From NCBI GenBank assembly GCA_020722815.1, contig DYKB01000006.1, positions 62,001 through 126,000 on the forward strand: a stretch of DNA of 64,000 bases, in the 5' to 3' direction. The position numbers and the translations under genes were made by a program. Numbering within the stretch: position 1 is the first letter of the stretch; each line of letters begins with the position of its first letter. The notes below the pieces were generated by a model. That model had not been told where the DNA came from. It saw only the letters and a list, made by a program, of their open reading frames with translations, and made no database searches. The DNA is from Caldithrix sp. (GTDB taxonomy: Bacteria > Zhuqueibacterota > Zhuqueibacteria > Thermofontimicrobiales > Sulfurfontimicrobiaceae). Positions 35,032 through 44,337 of the stretch are shown one piece after another.

Positions 35032-37151
35032 TCAAAGTGAAAAAAAATACGCCATATTCAAAAAAACAATATTTTATTTCCAGAGAACTCAGTTGGCTGG
35101 AATTTAATAAACGCGTCCTGGAAGAAGCCATTGATACCAATAATCCACTCATGGAGCGATTGAAATTTATTTCAATTTTTAGCTCAAATCTTGACGAATT
35201 TTTCATGGTTCGGGTGGGTGGATTGAAAGATCAGATAGAGGCTGGTTATCAGGAACCGGATCCCGCTGGGCTGAGACCTGAACAGCAAATTAAACAGATT
35301 GCCAAAAATACTTCAATATTGGTTGAACAACAATATAACTGTTTGAAGCGTTCAATTCTGCCACAGTTAAAAAAATATGGTATCGAATTTAAAAAATATT
35401 CCCAGCTAAATGATGAACAAATCGAGCATGTGCAGGATTATTTTCATAATTCAATTTATTCTGTTCTCACCCCGATGGCGTTTGATCCCGGCCATCCTTT
35501 TCCGGTAATTATTAATCGCACCCTTTATTTTATTATTGCGTTAAGCAAAGAAGGTGAAAAAAAGCCATTCTATGCGTTTATGCAAGTGCCGACCGTTTTT
35601 CCCCGGCTTATTCGAATTCCGGCGGATAAGGGATTCGCTTTTATTTACCTGGAAGATATTATCCGACATCATTTGCCGTTACTTTTCAAAGGTTACAAAA
35701 TTCAGTCTGAATTTTTATTTCGCATTACCCGGAATGCCGATTTTGATCTGGATGAAGAAGGCGCGGAAGATCTGCTGGCGGAAATTGCCAAGAAATTAAA
35801 ATCCCGAAAAACAGGCAAAGTCATGCGGCTGGAGTTGGAAAACAGCGCCGATGATTCAATTTTACTCAATATGTTGTTAGAAGAGTTTCAAATTAAAAAT
35901 TATGAAATTTATCAGCATTTAAATCCGCTGGATTTAACTTTTGTGAAAAATCTGAGTGATTTGCCGGGATTTAAAGAACTAAAATATCCAGAAGCACCAC
36001 CGAATCCGTCCGGTCTGTTTAAAAGTGAAAATATTTTTGATGATATCAAACAACGAGATATTTTTTTACATGTCCCGTTTGAGTCTTTTGATCCAATTGT
36101 GAAACTGGTCGAGACCGCCGCCGATGATCCGCAGGTGCTGGCGATTAAACAGGTGCTTTATCGGGTAAGTGGCAATTCGCCGATTATCCATGCGCTGGCG
36201 CGTGCCGCCGAGAAGGGGAAGCAGGTATCCGTACTCATTGAGCTTAAAGCACGTTTTGATGAAGAAAGCAATATTAATTGGGCGCAAAAGCTGGAACGAG
36301 CTGGTTGTCATGTGGTTTATGGCATTGTTGGCTTTAAAACACACTGTAAAGCACTTCTCATTGTACGGAAAGAAGAAGAGGGGGTTCGGCGGTATGTTCA
36401 CCTGGGAACCGGGAATTATAATGATATCACCGCCAAAATTTACACTGATTGCAGTATTTTTACCGTCAAGCAGGATTTTGGGGCCGATGTCAGTGATCTG
36501 TTCAATCTGATTACTGGTTACTCAGAGCCGAGAAATTGGCGTAAATTAGCGGTAGCCCCTTTAAATTTACGAGAAAAATTTATTCGTCTGATTGAAAATG
36601 AAATTGCCCATAGTCAGGCCGGTCGAACCGGGCATATTATCGCCAAAATGAATTCGCTGGTTGATACGAAAATTATCCAATACTTGTACAAAGCATCCGC
36701 TGATAATGTAAAAATTGAACTCATCGTCCGGGGTATCTGTTGTTTACGACCTGGTATTCCTGGAATTAGTGAAAATATAACCGTCCGCAGTATCGTTGGC
36801 CGCTATTTGGAACATTCACGAATTTTTTATTTTGAAAATGGGGGAGAACCGCTTTACTACCTTTCAAGCGCTGACTGGATGCCCCGAAATCTGGACCGTC
36901 GCATCGAGACTTTATTTCCAGTTGAAAATCCAGATGCGCAACGCCGGCTGAAGGAAATTTTGGATTATAATTTACAGGATAATATCAAAGCAAGAGTGTT
37001 GAATGCAGATGGACATTATTCACGAGTGAACCGCCGGGGAAAAGAACCTTTAAATTCACAAGAAAAATTGTATCGGGTTGCTACCCCAAAGTCGGTGGTA
37101 CCACCGTTCACTTTTAATCCAATTTTTGAAGTGAGTTCCCGAGATGATTAA
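35028..37151 (+). CDS. ppk1: Polyphosphate kinase 1
   Basis: Polymerises ATP terminal phosphate into polyphosphate. 707 residues with the four PPK1 domains: FISRELSWLEFNKRVLEEA near 17-35, head domain through about 320, and two phospholipase-D-like catalytic domains. The phosphorylated His is in YVHLGTGNYND near 457; the second conserved His is in RYLEHSRIFYF near 594. It overlaps ppx by 4 bp upstream and trkH by 8 bp downstream, placing polyphosphate turnover and potassium uptake on one message. Confidence 0.95.
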   Translation: MIKVKKNTPYSKKQYFISRELSWLEFNKRVLEEAIDTNNPLMERLKFISIFSSNLDEFFMVRVGGLKDQIEAGYQEPDPAGLRPEQQIKQIAKNTSILVEQQYNCLKRSILPQLKKYGIEFKKYSQLNDEQIEHVQDYFHNSIYSVLTPMAFDPGHPFPVIINRTLYFIIALSKEGEKKPFYAFMQVPTVFPRLIRIPADKGFAFIYLEDIIRHHLPLLFKGYKIQSEFLFRITRNADFDLDEEGAEDLLAEIAKKLKSRKTGKVMRLELENSADDSILLNMLLEEFQIKNYEIYQHLNPLDLTFVKNLSDLPGFKELKYPEAPPNPSGLFKSENIFDDIKQRDIFLHVPFESFDPIVKLVETAADDPQVLAIKQVLYRVSGNSPIIHALARAAEKGKQVSVLIELKARFDEESNINWAQKLERAGCHVVYGIVGFKTHCKALLIVRKEEEGVRRYVHLGTGNYNDITAKIYTDCSIFTVKQDFGADVSDLFNLITGYSEPRNWRKLAVAPLNLREKFIRLIENEIAHSQAGRTGHIIAKMNSLVDTKIIQYLYKASADNVKIELIVRGICCLRPGIPGISENITVRSIVGRYLEHSRIFYFENGGEPLYYLSSADWMPRNLDRRIETLFPVENPDAQRRLKEILDYNLQDNIKARVLNADGHYSRVNRRGKEPLNSQEKLYRVATPKSVVPPFTFNPIFEVSSRDD

Positions 37152-38871
37152 AACGCGCTTATTTTCGACAACAGGCAATCGAATCGAAAAAATATTTCAG
37201 TTTTTGGGGGTCGTACAAAGCACCATAATTTTAATCCTGATTTTTATCGAATATGGTTATAATTTACCATTTTCAGCGACATTCAAAAATTTCATTTTCC
37301 TAATTGATATCTCGATATTGGCCATTTATCTTGCTCATTTTACGATTCGATACTTTTCTGCTGCTTCTAAAATTGAATTTTTTCAAAAAAGTTCACTGGA
37401 TTTTATTCTGATATTCGCCATTCTGTTTGCCCCGATGAATCTCGAAACAACGGCCATTTTAATTGTATGTCGTAACTTTATTTCATATTTTTATATCATT
37501 TTTAAAACCCCCCTGATCAAACGCTTTTTAGCGATACTCTATACGAATCCTGCCCAGTTGACTTTATTCTCTTTTTTTATTATAATTATAATTGGGACTT
37601 TTTTATTAACTTTTCCAGCAGCCACGGCCCATCAAACAGGGGCACCATTAACCACCGCTTTATTTACCGCCACTTCAGCAACTTGCGTGACCGGTCTGGT
37701 AGTGGTGGATACGGGATCATATTTTTCTGCTTTCGGTCAGGTCGTTATTTTGTTATTGATTCAAACTGGTGGACTGGGAATTATGACCCTGTCAACTTCT
37801 CTGATACTGGTTTTTGGGCGACGAATGGGAGTCCGGGAAAAAGTCACTTTACAGGAGATTTTTGAAGTGCCCGATGCGCCGACATTACGCCGAATTATTA
37901 TTGATATTATCAAATTTACATTCTGGATCGAATCCATCGGGGCATTCATTCTTTTTTTTCGCTTTATTCCTTATTATAATAGCTTTTATCAGATTTTTTT
38001 TGCCGCCATCTTTCATTCAATATCCGCTTTTTGTAATGCGGGATTCGGCTTGTTTCCTGATAGTCTGGTTCGGTTTCAAGGTGACTGGATTGTCAACTTA
38101 ACGATCGCTGGCTTGATTATTACAGGCGGGCTGGGTTTTTCTGTTATGGCGAATGTGGCAAATCGATCAAATTATAATTGGAAAGCCAAAAAATTTTTCC
38201 GCCACCTGACAATTCACACGCGAATTGTTTTAATACTTACCTTCTTTTTGATTAGTCTGGGAACGATTATCATTTTCTTTTTTGAATATGATAATTCACT
38301 TTTTAAGCTCGATTTTGGCAGCAAAATATTGGCAGCTTTTTTTCAGAGCGTGACCTTGCGAACGGCTGGATTTAATAGTATCGATTTTAGTCAGCTTAAA
38401 AATATTACCATCTTCATGATGTTGATCTGGATGTTTATTGGTGCCGCACCTGGTTCGACCGGCGGGGGAATTAAAGTGAGCACTGCTGGTGTACTGTTCC
38501 TGACGCTTCGTACGCTTCTTAGTGGCAGAAAAGATGTTGAAGTTTTTAAACGCCGAATTCCCCAGGAAATCGTTTATAAAAGTATTGCAATCACTTTTGT
38601 CTCGATGATGTGTTTATCTCTTGGGCTAGGTTTACTTTTCGCAGCCGAAGATTATCATTTTGTTCATTTACTTTTTGAAAGTATCTCCGCTTTTGGGACG
38701 GTGGGATTGACGCTTGGGGTCACCCCACTCCTTTCAGATGCCGGAAGAATCACTATCATCATATTGATGTATATCGGACGGGTTGGTCCATTAACATTAG
38801 CTTACGCGATTGGTGAAAAAGAGACACAAATCAATGTGAATTATCCCGAGGGGAAAATCATTGTGGGATAA
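37144..38871 (+). CDS. trkH: Potassium uptake protein TrkH/KtrB
   Basis: Membrane pore subunit of a K+ uptake system, 575 residues. The N-terminal 130 residues add membrane segments not found in short KtrB proteins. Selectivity-filter-like P-loops include TSATCVTGLVVVDTG near 178-192, SISAFCNAGFGLFPDS near 294-310, TLRTAGFNSIDFSQL near 405 and SAFGTVGLTLGV near 515; the loop GAAPGSTGGGIKVSTAG near 435 is characteristic. It overlaps ppk1 by 8 bp. The matching NAD-binding regulator TrkA is encoded 650 bp downstream, after repeat elements. Confidence 0.93.
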   Translation: MIKTRLFSTTGNRIEKIFQFLGVVQSTIILILIFIEYGYNLPFSATFKNFIFLIDISILAIYLAHFTIRYFSAASKIEFFQKSSLDFILIFAILFAPMNLETTAILIVCRNFISYFYIIFKTPLIKRFLAILYTNPAQLTLFSFFIIIIIGTFLLTFPAATAHQTGAPLTTALFTATSATCVTGLVVVDTGSYFSAFGQVVILLLIQTGGLGIMTLSTSLILVFGRRMGVREKVTLQEIFEVPDAPTLRRIIIDIIKFTFWIESIGAFILFFRFIPYYNSFYQIFFAAIFHSISAFCNAGFGLFPDSLVRFQGDWIVNLTIAGLIITGGLGFSVMANVANRSNYNWKAKKFFRHLTIHTRIVLILTFFLISLGTIIIFFFEYDNSLFKLDFGSKILAAFFQSVTLRTAGFNSIDFSQLKNITIFMMLIWMFIGAAPGSTGGGIKVSTAGVLFLTLRTLLSGRKDVEVFKRRIPQEIVYKSIAITFVSMMCLSLGLGLLFAAEDYHFVHLLFESISAFGTVGLTLGVTPLLSDAGRITIIILMYIGRVGPLTLAYAIGEKETQINVNYPEGKIIVG

Positions 38872-39089
38872 GACGTTTAGTAATTTTTTCAAAAAGTAGG
38901 TAATTTTTGCAATGCCCGGTTTTATCAATTTTATTACGTATTGTTTTGTGAAGCGTGATACGTAATGGTGAGTGGCTTGAAATTTTTAAATGAAGTATTT
39001 TTTTTCTCTGGTGAAATCATTTTCGATGGCATAGTGAACTTATTGTCGTCAGGTTAATCTTGTAACTCATTAAAAAAACAAGTGAATAG

Positions 39090-39345
39090 CCACGAGCTTT
39101 AGCTCGTGGATCAGATTGTCCCCCAAATTTAAAAGTGGGTTTTAACAAACCGGTTTATCAGGACTCGGGCTTAAAAGTCCGGTAATTAGTGTTTGTCCGC
39201 AAACGCACCCGGTACTGTCATTGCGACGAAGCAATCTCAGTCATTATACAAGGGGATTGCTTCGGCAAAAAACGCCTCGCAATGACAGGGCTTTGGATTT
39301 TCGGACAGACTTTAATTAGGAGACCCCACGCGCTAAAGCTTGTGG
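39090..39345. mobile_element. Hairpin-ended palindromic element (IS200/IS605-like remnant) split by a MITE
   Basis: The left end is a perfect hairpin CCACGAGC-TTTA-GCTCGTGG (39090-39109); the right end is a related hairpin at 39326-39345 (CCACGCGC-TAAA-GCTTGTGG). Subterminal hairpins at both ends, with no long inverted repeat, recall IS200/IS605-type or REP-type elements. The interior is interrupted by a family 3 MITE (39183-39318). No transposase. The flanks, 38872-39089 and 39346-39522, hold nothing further that I can name. Confidence 0.55.
39183..39318. mobile_element. MITE family 3, copy C
   Basis: A 136-bp element with ends TAATTAGTGTTTGTCCG and, as complement, TAATTAAAGTCTGTCCG. The core is CTGTCATTGCGACGAAGC ... 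AACGCCTCGCAATGACAG. It is inserted into the hairpin-ended element described at 39090-39345. Confidence 0.85.
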
Positions 39346-39522
39346 CAATTCAATCGTAATTTATTGAAATTATTATGGTTATAATTTTAGGAATAAGCTA
39401 ACAATTTCTCGAAGGATTTACAATTACTTTTTAAGTATAATGCATCATGCATGATAAAATATTATACTTTACTTGCTATATTTCTCATCGATATTGATAA
39501 AAATGAGTCATAGAGGAATCAA

Positions 39523-40242
39523 ATGAAGCAATTTTTAGTAGTTGGATTAGGCGATTTTGGACGCGAGATGGCGCTGACACTCACGTCACTTGGTAGTGAA
39601 GTAATTGTCATTGACAATAAAGCCATTAACATTGAAAATATTAAGGATTCAGTCGCACAGGCATTACTGCTTAATTCGACCGATGAAGCAGCACTCAGAA
39701 GTCTGGATCTCCAGAATGTGGATACGGCAATTGTGGCGATTGGTGAACATCTGGAGTCGAGTATTCTGACGACTGCGATATTAAAAGACCTTGGCGTTGG
39801 AAAAATTATTGCCCGGGCAAATACACAACGACATGCAAAAATATTGGAACGGGTGGGAGCCGATAAAACAATTTCACCAGAAGTTCAGATGGCCCGGCAG
39901 GTGGCGCGCTCCCTGGTAGCGCAACACATTCTGGAGCGCGTTGAATTGGATGAAGAACATAGCCTGGTGACCATGCACACCCCGCGTCGCTATTGGGGGC
40001 AAAAAATTATTCATACCGGCATTCGTCGGGACTTTAATGTGATGATTATTGGTATCCAGCGTCGAATTCCGGAAGTCAGTGATGAGGGGGAGATTGTATT
40101 TCGGACAAAATTTATCAGCATTCCCGGTCCGAATGATGTTTTAAAAGAGGGGGACATCATTCTCGTGGTCGGACAAAATGAGAATACGGACAAATTGGCC
40201 CGGATTGATCAATTGGATTCAGAACAATTAATGGAGATTTAA
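39523..40242 (+). CDS. trkA: Potassium uptake regulator TrkA/KtrA
   Basis: Cytosolic regulator of the TrkH pore, 239 residues. An RCK_N Rossmann domain (FLVVGLGDFGREMALTLTSLGSEVIVID near 3-30, then VAQALLLNSTDEAALRSL) binds NAD(H) or ATP/ADP; an RCK_C domain fills residues about 140-230 (FISIPGPNDVLKEGDIILVVGQNENTDKL). AGAGGA lies 7 bases before the ATG. The next gene begins just after its stop, so a HAMP-PAS sensor-like protein is made with it. Confidence 0.94.
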   Translation: MKQFLVVGLGDFGREMALTLTSLGSEVIVIDNKAINIENIKDSVAQALLLNSTDEAALRSLDLQNVDTAIVAIGEHLESSILTTAILKDLGVGKIIARANTQRHAKILERVGADKTISPEVQMARQVARSLVAQHILERVELDEEHSLVTMHTPRRYWGQKIIHTGIRRDFNVMIIGIQRRIPEVSDEGEIVFRTKFISIPGPNDVLKEGDIILVVGQNENTDKLARIDQLDSEQLMEI

Positions 40243-40243
40243 G

Positions 40244-41749
40244 TTGTCATTTAAAAATTTAAATTTTAAGAATAGAATGAATAGTGTCATCAAAATCATC
40301 CAAAATTTTGTTGTGGCTATTCGGAATAAATTAGTCAAGTTGATGCGTTCAAAAGGCCTGGAGCGCGAAGTCAAAGAAATAAAGAAAAGTATGACCATCA
40401 AAGCAAAGATTTCGTTGAGTATTATCCTGGCTTTGATTTTAATCGCCCCAATGGTTTCATTATCATTACATTATTTGAATCAGATGTGGAAACGCCTGGA
40501 AGAGATTACGGTGCATGATACACGGCTGGTGGATATTGCCCAGGAGATTGAAGTCCAAATTTTACTGGCCAAAAAGATTGAAAGTAACCTTTCCCTGAAT
40601 TTTATTATGGGAAATGATTCGATTTATATACAGCAAAATAACCAGGCAACGAATAATGTATTAAAGTTAGTGAGTGAAGGTTTGATGATTTCGCCTCAAG
40701 ATGATTCATTATTTAATGGAATACAGAATTTAACAAAAGAATATCAACAGTATTTTATTGAATTCATTGAGAATCGTTCGCTGCCTGTTCCCGCTGAACG
40801 ACAACGACAACTGCTGAATGCCGCCTTTATCAGTAAAAAAAATGAATTCTTTTCAAAATATATCACCCAGATGAATTTGGCGCAAAAAGAAGAAAATAAA
40901 AATAAAGCCGACTCGCTTACCAACGTTGCCAATAAAATTTTAAACGATTTTTCGATTGAAGATCTGATTTTTTCGACTCATCTGAGTGAAAATCCACAAT
41001 TAGGACTCATTAAATCTAAACTTACCAACTCGGTTGAAAATATTCAGCACCTGGCACAACGGTTAACTAAAAAGGGTCAGGATAAATTTCAAATTCACCG
41101 CCTTGAGACCGAAAAATTTTCCGCGCGTGCCAAACGAAATATCGTTACGGTGATTCTCTTAACGTTTATGATTAGTATCTATCTGGTTTTCATCTTTCCA
41201 TCACGAATCGTGAAACCCATCACTTCGATTATTAATATTGTCCGGCAGGCAGAATCCGGGAATTATGATGTTTCCATTCCATCAGCTTCACGGGATGAAG
41301 TCGGTGAGTTGGCAAAGTTTCTGAATCGAATGATGCGGCAGGTAAAGGAGCATGATAGTCTGAAAACACGCAAAATTGCCCAACAACAGCGAAAAGTTGA
41401 ATCTGTTGTGAATGCCGTTCGGGAAGGAATTTTAATATTAAATCATGAACAGGAAATTGCCGTTATAAATCGAATTTTTCAGCAAACCACCGGATGGGGA
41501 AACGAAACCGTTGGAAAGCCATTGAAAAAGGTGGATATAGAGGGTGAATTGACAAAATTGGTGAATATCGTTACGACTTTGCCAGATAATGTGCTGGAAA
41601 GACGGGTTACTTTTAAAAATTTGGATGAAATTGAAATTCAGCAAATGGTCAGACTGCAGGTGTTAAAAGATGAGGACGGCAATATCTTTAGCTATGTTGC
41701 TGTTTTTCTGTCGGTCGAGCAAGTGAAAAAGCCGTTTTTTAAAAAGTAA
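40244..41749 (+). CDS. Membrane-bound HAMP-PAS protein without an output domain
   Basis: 501 residues. A cytosolic basic start is followed by a membrane segment near 50-72 (KISLSIILALILIAPMVSLSL), a helical extracytoplasmic sensor to about 295, a second segment near 298-316 (NIVTVILLTFMISIYLVFIF), a HAMP linker (PSRIVKPITSIINIVRQAESGNYDVSIPSASRDEVGELAKFLNRMM) and a PAS domain from about 385 to the end. There is no HisKA, HATPase, GGDEF or methyl-accepting domain; the protein ends at the PAS domain. The TTG at 40244 has GGAG 6 bases upstream inside trkA; an ATG at 40277 lacks such a site. The trkA context suggests sensing linked to K+ transport, but this is inference. Confidence 0.8.
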   Translation: MSFKNLNFKNRMNSVIKIIQNFVVAIRNKLVKLMRSKGLEREVKEIKKSMTIKAKISLSIILALILIAPMVSLSLHYLNQMWKRLEEITVHDTRLVDIAQEIEVQILLAKKIESNLSLNFIMGNDSIYIQQNNQATNNVLKLVSEGLMISPQDDSLFNGIQNLTKEYQQYFIEFIENRSLPVPAERQRQLLNAAFISKKNEFFSKYITQMNLAQKEENKNKADSLTNVANKILNDFSIEDLIFSTHLSENPQLGLIKSKLTNSVENIQHLAQRLTKKGQDKFQIHRLETEKFSARAKRNIVTVILLTFMISIYLVFIFPSRIVKPITSIINIVRQAESGNYDVSIPSASRDEVGELAKFLNRMMRQVKEHDSLKTRKIAQQQRKVESVVNAVREGILILNHEQEIAVINRIFQQTTGWGNETVGKPLKKVDIEGELTKLVNIVTTLPDNVLERRVTFKNLDEIEIQQMVRLQVLKDEDGNIFSYVAVFLSVEQVKKPFFKK

Positions 41750-41861
41750 TTCAGCAGATTTATTCGGATAAAACGTTAGCTACGATAATGAAATTTTATA
41801 ATTGTATTCAAATATCAGGATTAATACCTGAAATTGATAAAATCCGGATGTCATTAAAATC

Positions 41862-42860
41862 CTAAAGCCATACTCTCTGCTGCCTGTCTGCTGCCATTGT
41901 TGCCTTAATTGCAATTTCGGTTATTTTATAGGCATCTGCCATTGAAATTAATGCCGGACCTTTTCCTTCCAGCTCATTCAGAAAATCCGCTATAAAATCG
42001 GGCGGGGTCAGTAGTGGCTCATTTTCATGCTCACCCTGTTCATCGATAATATAAAGTCGATTTTCCCGGCCAATCACTTCCAATACGCCCTTTGTACCTG
42101 CAATCCGTAGCCGATCATCTCCATGAGTTTTGGCCTGTGCCGGCCGTAAGTAATCAAAATTGAAAACCGCCAGTGCGCCGTTGGATAATTTTGCCTGGAC
42201 AGTGGCGATATCCTGGCACTCTCCAAAATCAGGATGGGCTAAATTGGCATGGTGAGCCGCAATTTCGCGAAACTCAAGCCCTGAGACCCATCTTGCCCAG
42301 TCCAATGCATGGATTCCCACCCAATTAATGGTGCTGCCATACGTCGCGCGCTTTTTATACCATTCAGGGCGTGTTCCCCAGCGATAAGATTTTTGTGCCC
42401 AGATTAACAAGGGTTCACCAATTCGCCCGGCCGCAACCATTTTTTTTGCCGTAAAAAATGCCGGTTCATAGCGAATGCCCATCATTATTCCCAATCGAAT
42501 GCCAGCTTTTTGGACAGCTTCTTTAATTTCATCCAGTTGTTCCAGTGAAAAAGCCAATGGTTTTTCAGCAATGATATGAATCCCCCGCTTAATGGCTTCC
42601 AGGGTAATTGGCGCAATCAGATCATACCGCGGGGTAATCGAAACAATATCTGGACGTTCCGAATCCAGCATTTCCAGATAATTTTGATAAAATTTTCCTT
42701 TTTGGCCATGTATTTCCAAATTTTGAAGCGTAGTCAGATTTTCATTTTCAAACGAGGGTGCGAAAGCGGTAAATTCGGTATTGGATAAAGACGTCATTCC
42801 CTGTGTGAGATATCCCCAATGCCCCGAAGCACCAATGAAGCAGATTTTGTAAATTTTCAT
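41862..42860 (-). CDS. Gfo/Idh/MocA-family oxidoreductase
   Basis: NAD(P)-dependent sugar or cyclitol dehydrogenase type, 332 residues. It starts with a Rossmann motif (ICFIGASGHWGYLTQGM), has the EKPLAFSLEQLDEI motif near 99 with the conserved Lys of EKP, and YRWGTRPEWYKKRATYGSTINWVGIHALDWARWVSG near 168-203, including the conserved GIHxxD. It overlaps the upstream family member by 4 bp (ATGA at 42857-42860), so the two are a translationally coupled pair. Substrate unknown. Confidence 0.9.
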   Translation of the reverse strand: MKIYKICFIGASGHWGYLTQGMTSLSNTEFTAFAPSFENENLTTLQNLEIHGQKGKFYQNYLEMLDSERPDIVSITPRYDLIAPITLEAIKRGIHIIAEKPLAFSLEQLDEIKEAVQKAGIRLGIMMGIRYEPAFFTAKKMVAAGRIGEPLLIWAQKSYRWGTRPEWYKKRATYGSTINWVGIHALDWARWVSGLEFREIAAHHANLAHPDFGECQDIATVQAKLSNGALAVFNFDYLRPAQAKTHGDDRLRIAGTKGVLEVIGRENRLYIIDEQGEHENEPLLTPPDFIADFLNELEGKGPALISMADAYKITEIAIKATMAADRQQRVWL

Positions 42861-44095
42861 GAGCGGGTGTCTTTCATTAATTTTTTTAATTTTGAGCTCT
42901 GAGGAAACCGGTTATAATTTTGAGCAGAAATAGCTTTTGAAGATTTTGTCCAGGGTAAGTCCATTTCGGAAAATAATTTGCTTTTTTCATACGCCTTTTT
43001 CAAAATTTCCTGATTGTTTTGAATGACGACATTATTTTTTGTTTTTTGCAGGTATTCGGATGGAATTGTCACAATTTCCTCGGCTGATTCAAAAGCCAGA
43101 TTTAGTACCAGAACATGTGAAGCTGCTGTCTCAAGGGTCGAATTCGGTTTTCGGGCACGGGTTGTCGTTACGGTGATAGCATCCCGAAATACCATTTCAA
43201 AGCGCTGTTCTATATCCTGTTCGCGAAATATTTTTTTTCGACCATCGGCATACCGAATGATAGTTTTTTCATTGTCAAAATTCCAGTCGACAGTTCCATT
43301 TTCGCATTCGATATGCATCGCTGGTTCGATTGTCGCATCGACCGCGTATGAAGCCACAAAGAATATTTCCGAGTCATCCTCCATAATCACGCGGATGGAA
43401 GCCGTATCATAGCTTGATATCTCATTGGCGCGATATAATTCACCCTGAACTGATTTGATAGTAATTTGACCACTACAGACCGATTCAATGAGAAAAAGAG
43501 CATTTTGAAGCACTTCGGCGCAATAATTGGTAGCAGGACCGTCCAGATTCCATTGATTATTAACTATTAGTTTTCCGCCCCAATTATTTCGATTATAAAA
43601 ATCTGTTCCAAGGGGGGCTGCACATAAAGTTTTTATCTTTTTTATTTTTCCCAATCGGCCGGATCCGATTTCATTACAAATCAGATTGATGGATGAACTG
43701 TACAAAAATTCGTTGCTGACGATACAATATTTATCGGATTTCTTTTGTGTTTCTAACAGTTGATGAACATCCTGAATCGTGATTGCAGCCGGTCGCTCCA
43801 GAATTACATCATAACCAGCTTCCAAACACATACCTGCCAATTCCGCATGATCTTTACTGGCCACCGGTAGGGCGATAATATTAACTTTCGTCTGGCAATA
43901 GTTGAGCATTTTATCCAGCGACGAATAGACGACAACACCCCTATCATCTAACTCGCGTACCTGTTTGGGATTTTTATCACGATCACGAACCACCACACAA
44001 AATAGATTGGCAAAGCCTTCTTTTTTTAATTTTTCGATTATTTTGATATACTTTTGTGCATAATTATTAATGCCAATAATGGCAAAATTTTTCAT
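42857..44095 (-). CDS. Gfo/Idh/MocA-family oxidoreductase, divergent
   Basis: 412 residues, longer than its partner. The Rossmann start is FAIIGINNYAQKYIKII; the EKP motif is altered to ERPAAITIQDV near 95, so the usual catalytic Lys is replaced by Arg. The C-terminal domain follows from about 130, with GKLIVNNQWNLDGPATNYCAEVLQNALFL. A tail of about 60 residues ending in basic residues is extra. It may bind a related sugar without normal dehydrogenase activity. GGAG lies before the ATG. Confidence 0.82.
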   Translation of the reverse strand: MKNFAIIGINNYAQKYIKIIEKLKKEGFANLFCVVVRDRDKNPKQVRELDDRGVVVYSSLDKMLNYCQTKVNIIALPVASKDHAELAGMCLEAGYDVILERPAAITIQDVHQLLETQKKSDKYCIVSNEFLYSSSINLICNEIGSGRLGKIKKIKTLCAAPLGTDFYNRNNWGGKLIVNNQWNLDGPATNYCAEVLQNALFLIESVCSGQITIKSVQGELYRANEISSYDTASIRVIMEDDSEIFFVASYAVDATIEPAMHIECENGTVDWNFDNEKTIIRYADGRKKIFREQDIEQRFEMVFRDAITVTTTRARKPNSTLETAASHVLVLNLAFESAEEIVTIPSEYLQKTKNNVVIQNNQEILKKAYEKSKLFSEMDLPWTKSSKAISAQNYNRFPQSSKLKKLMKDTRS

Positions 44096-44337
44096 AGTTT
44101 CTCCATTTTTGAGAAGTTATAAAAATTATTGAGTTTTCACAGTTGAGATGTTAAAAATTGAGTTGTACTACAGGTTATTTTAGCTGTAGCCGTTTCGTTT
44201 ATCACTCTTTACATTGATCAGATGTAATCATCGCTTATTAATATTTCTCAAAAGCAGTATGTTTAGGAAAAAAATTTCCAGCCGAAGTTAAAATTTATCG
44301 GTTTTGCCAAAAAACAACAGTCTATTCGGCTGTATTT

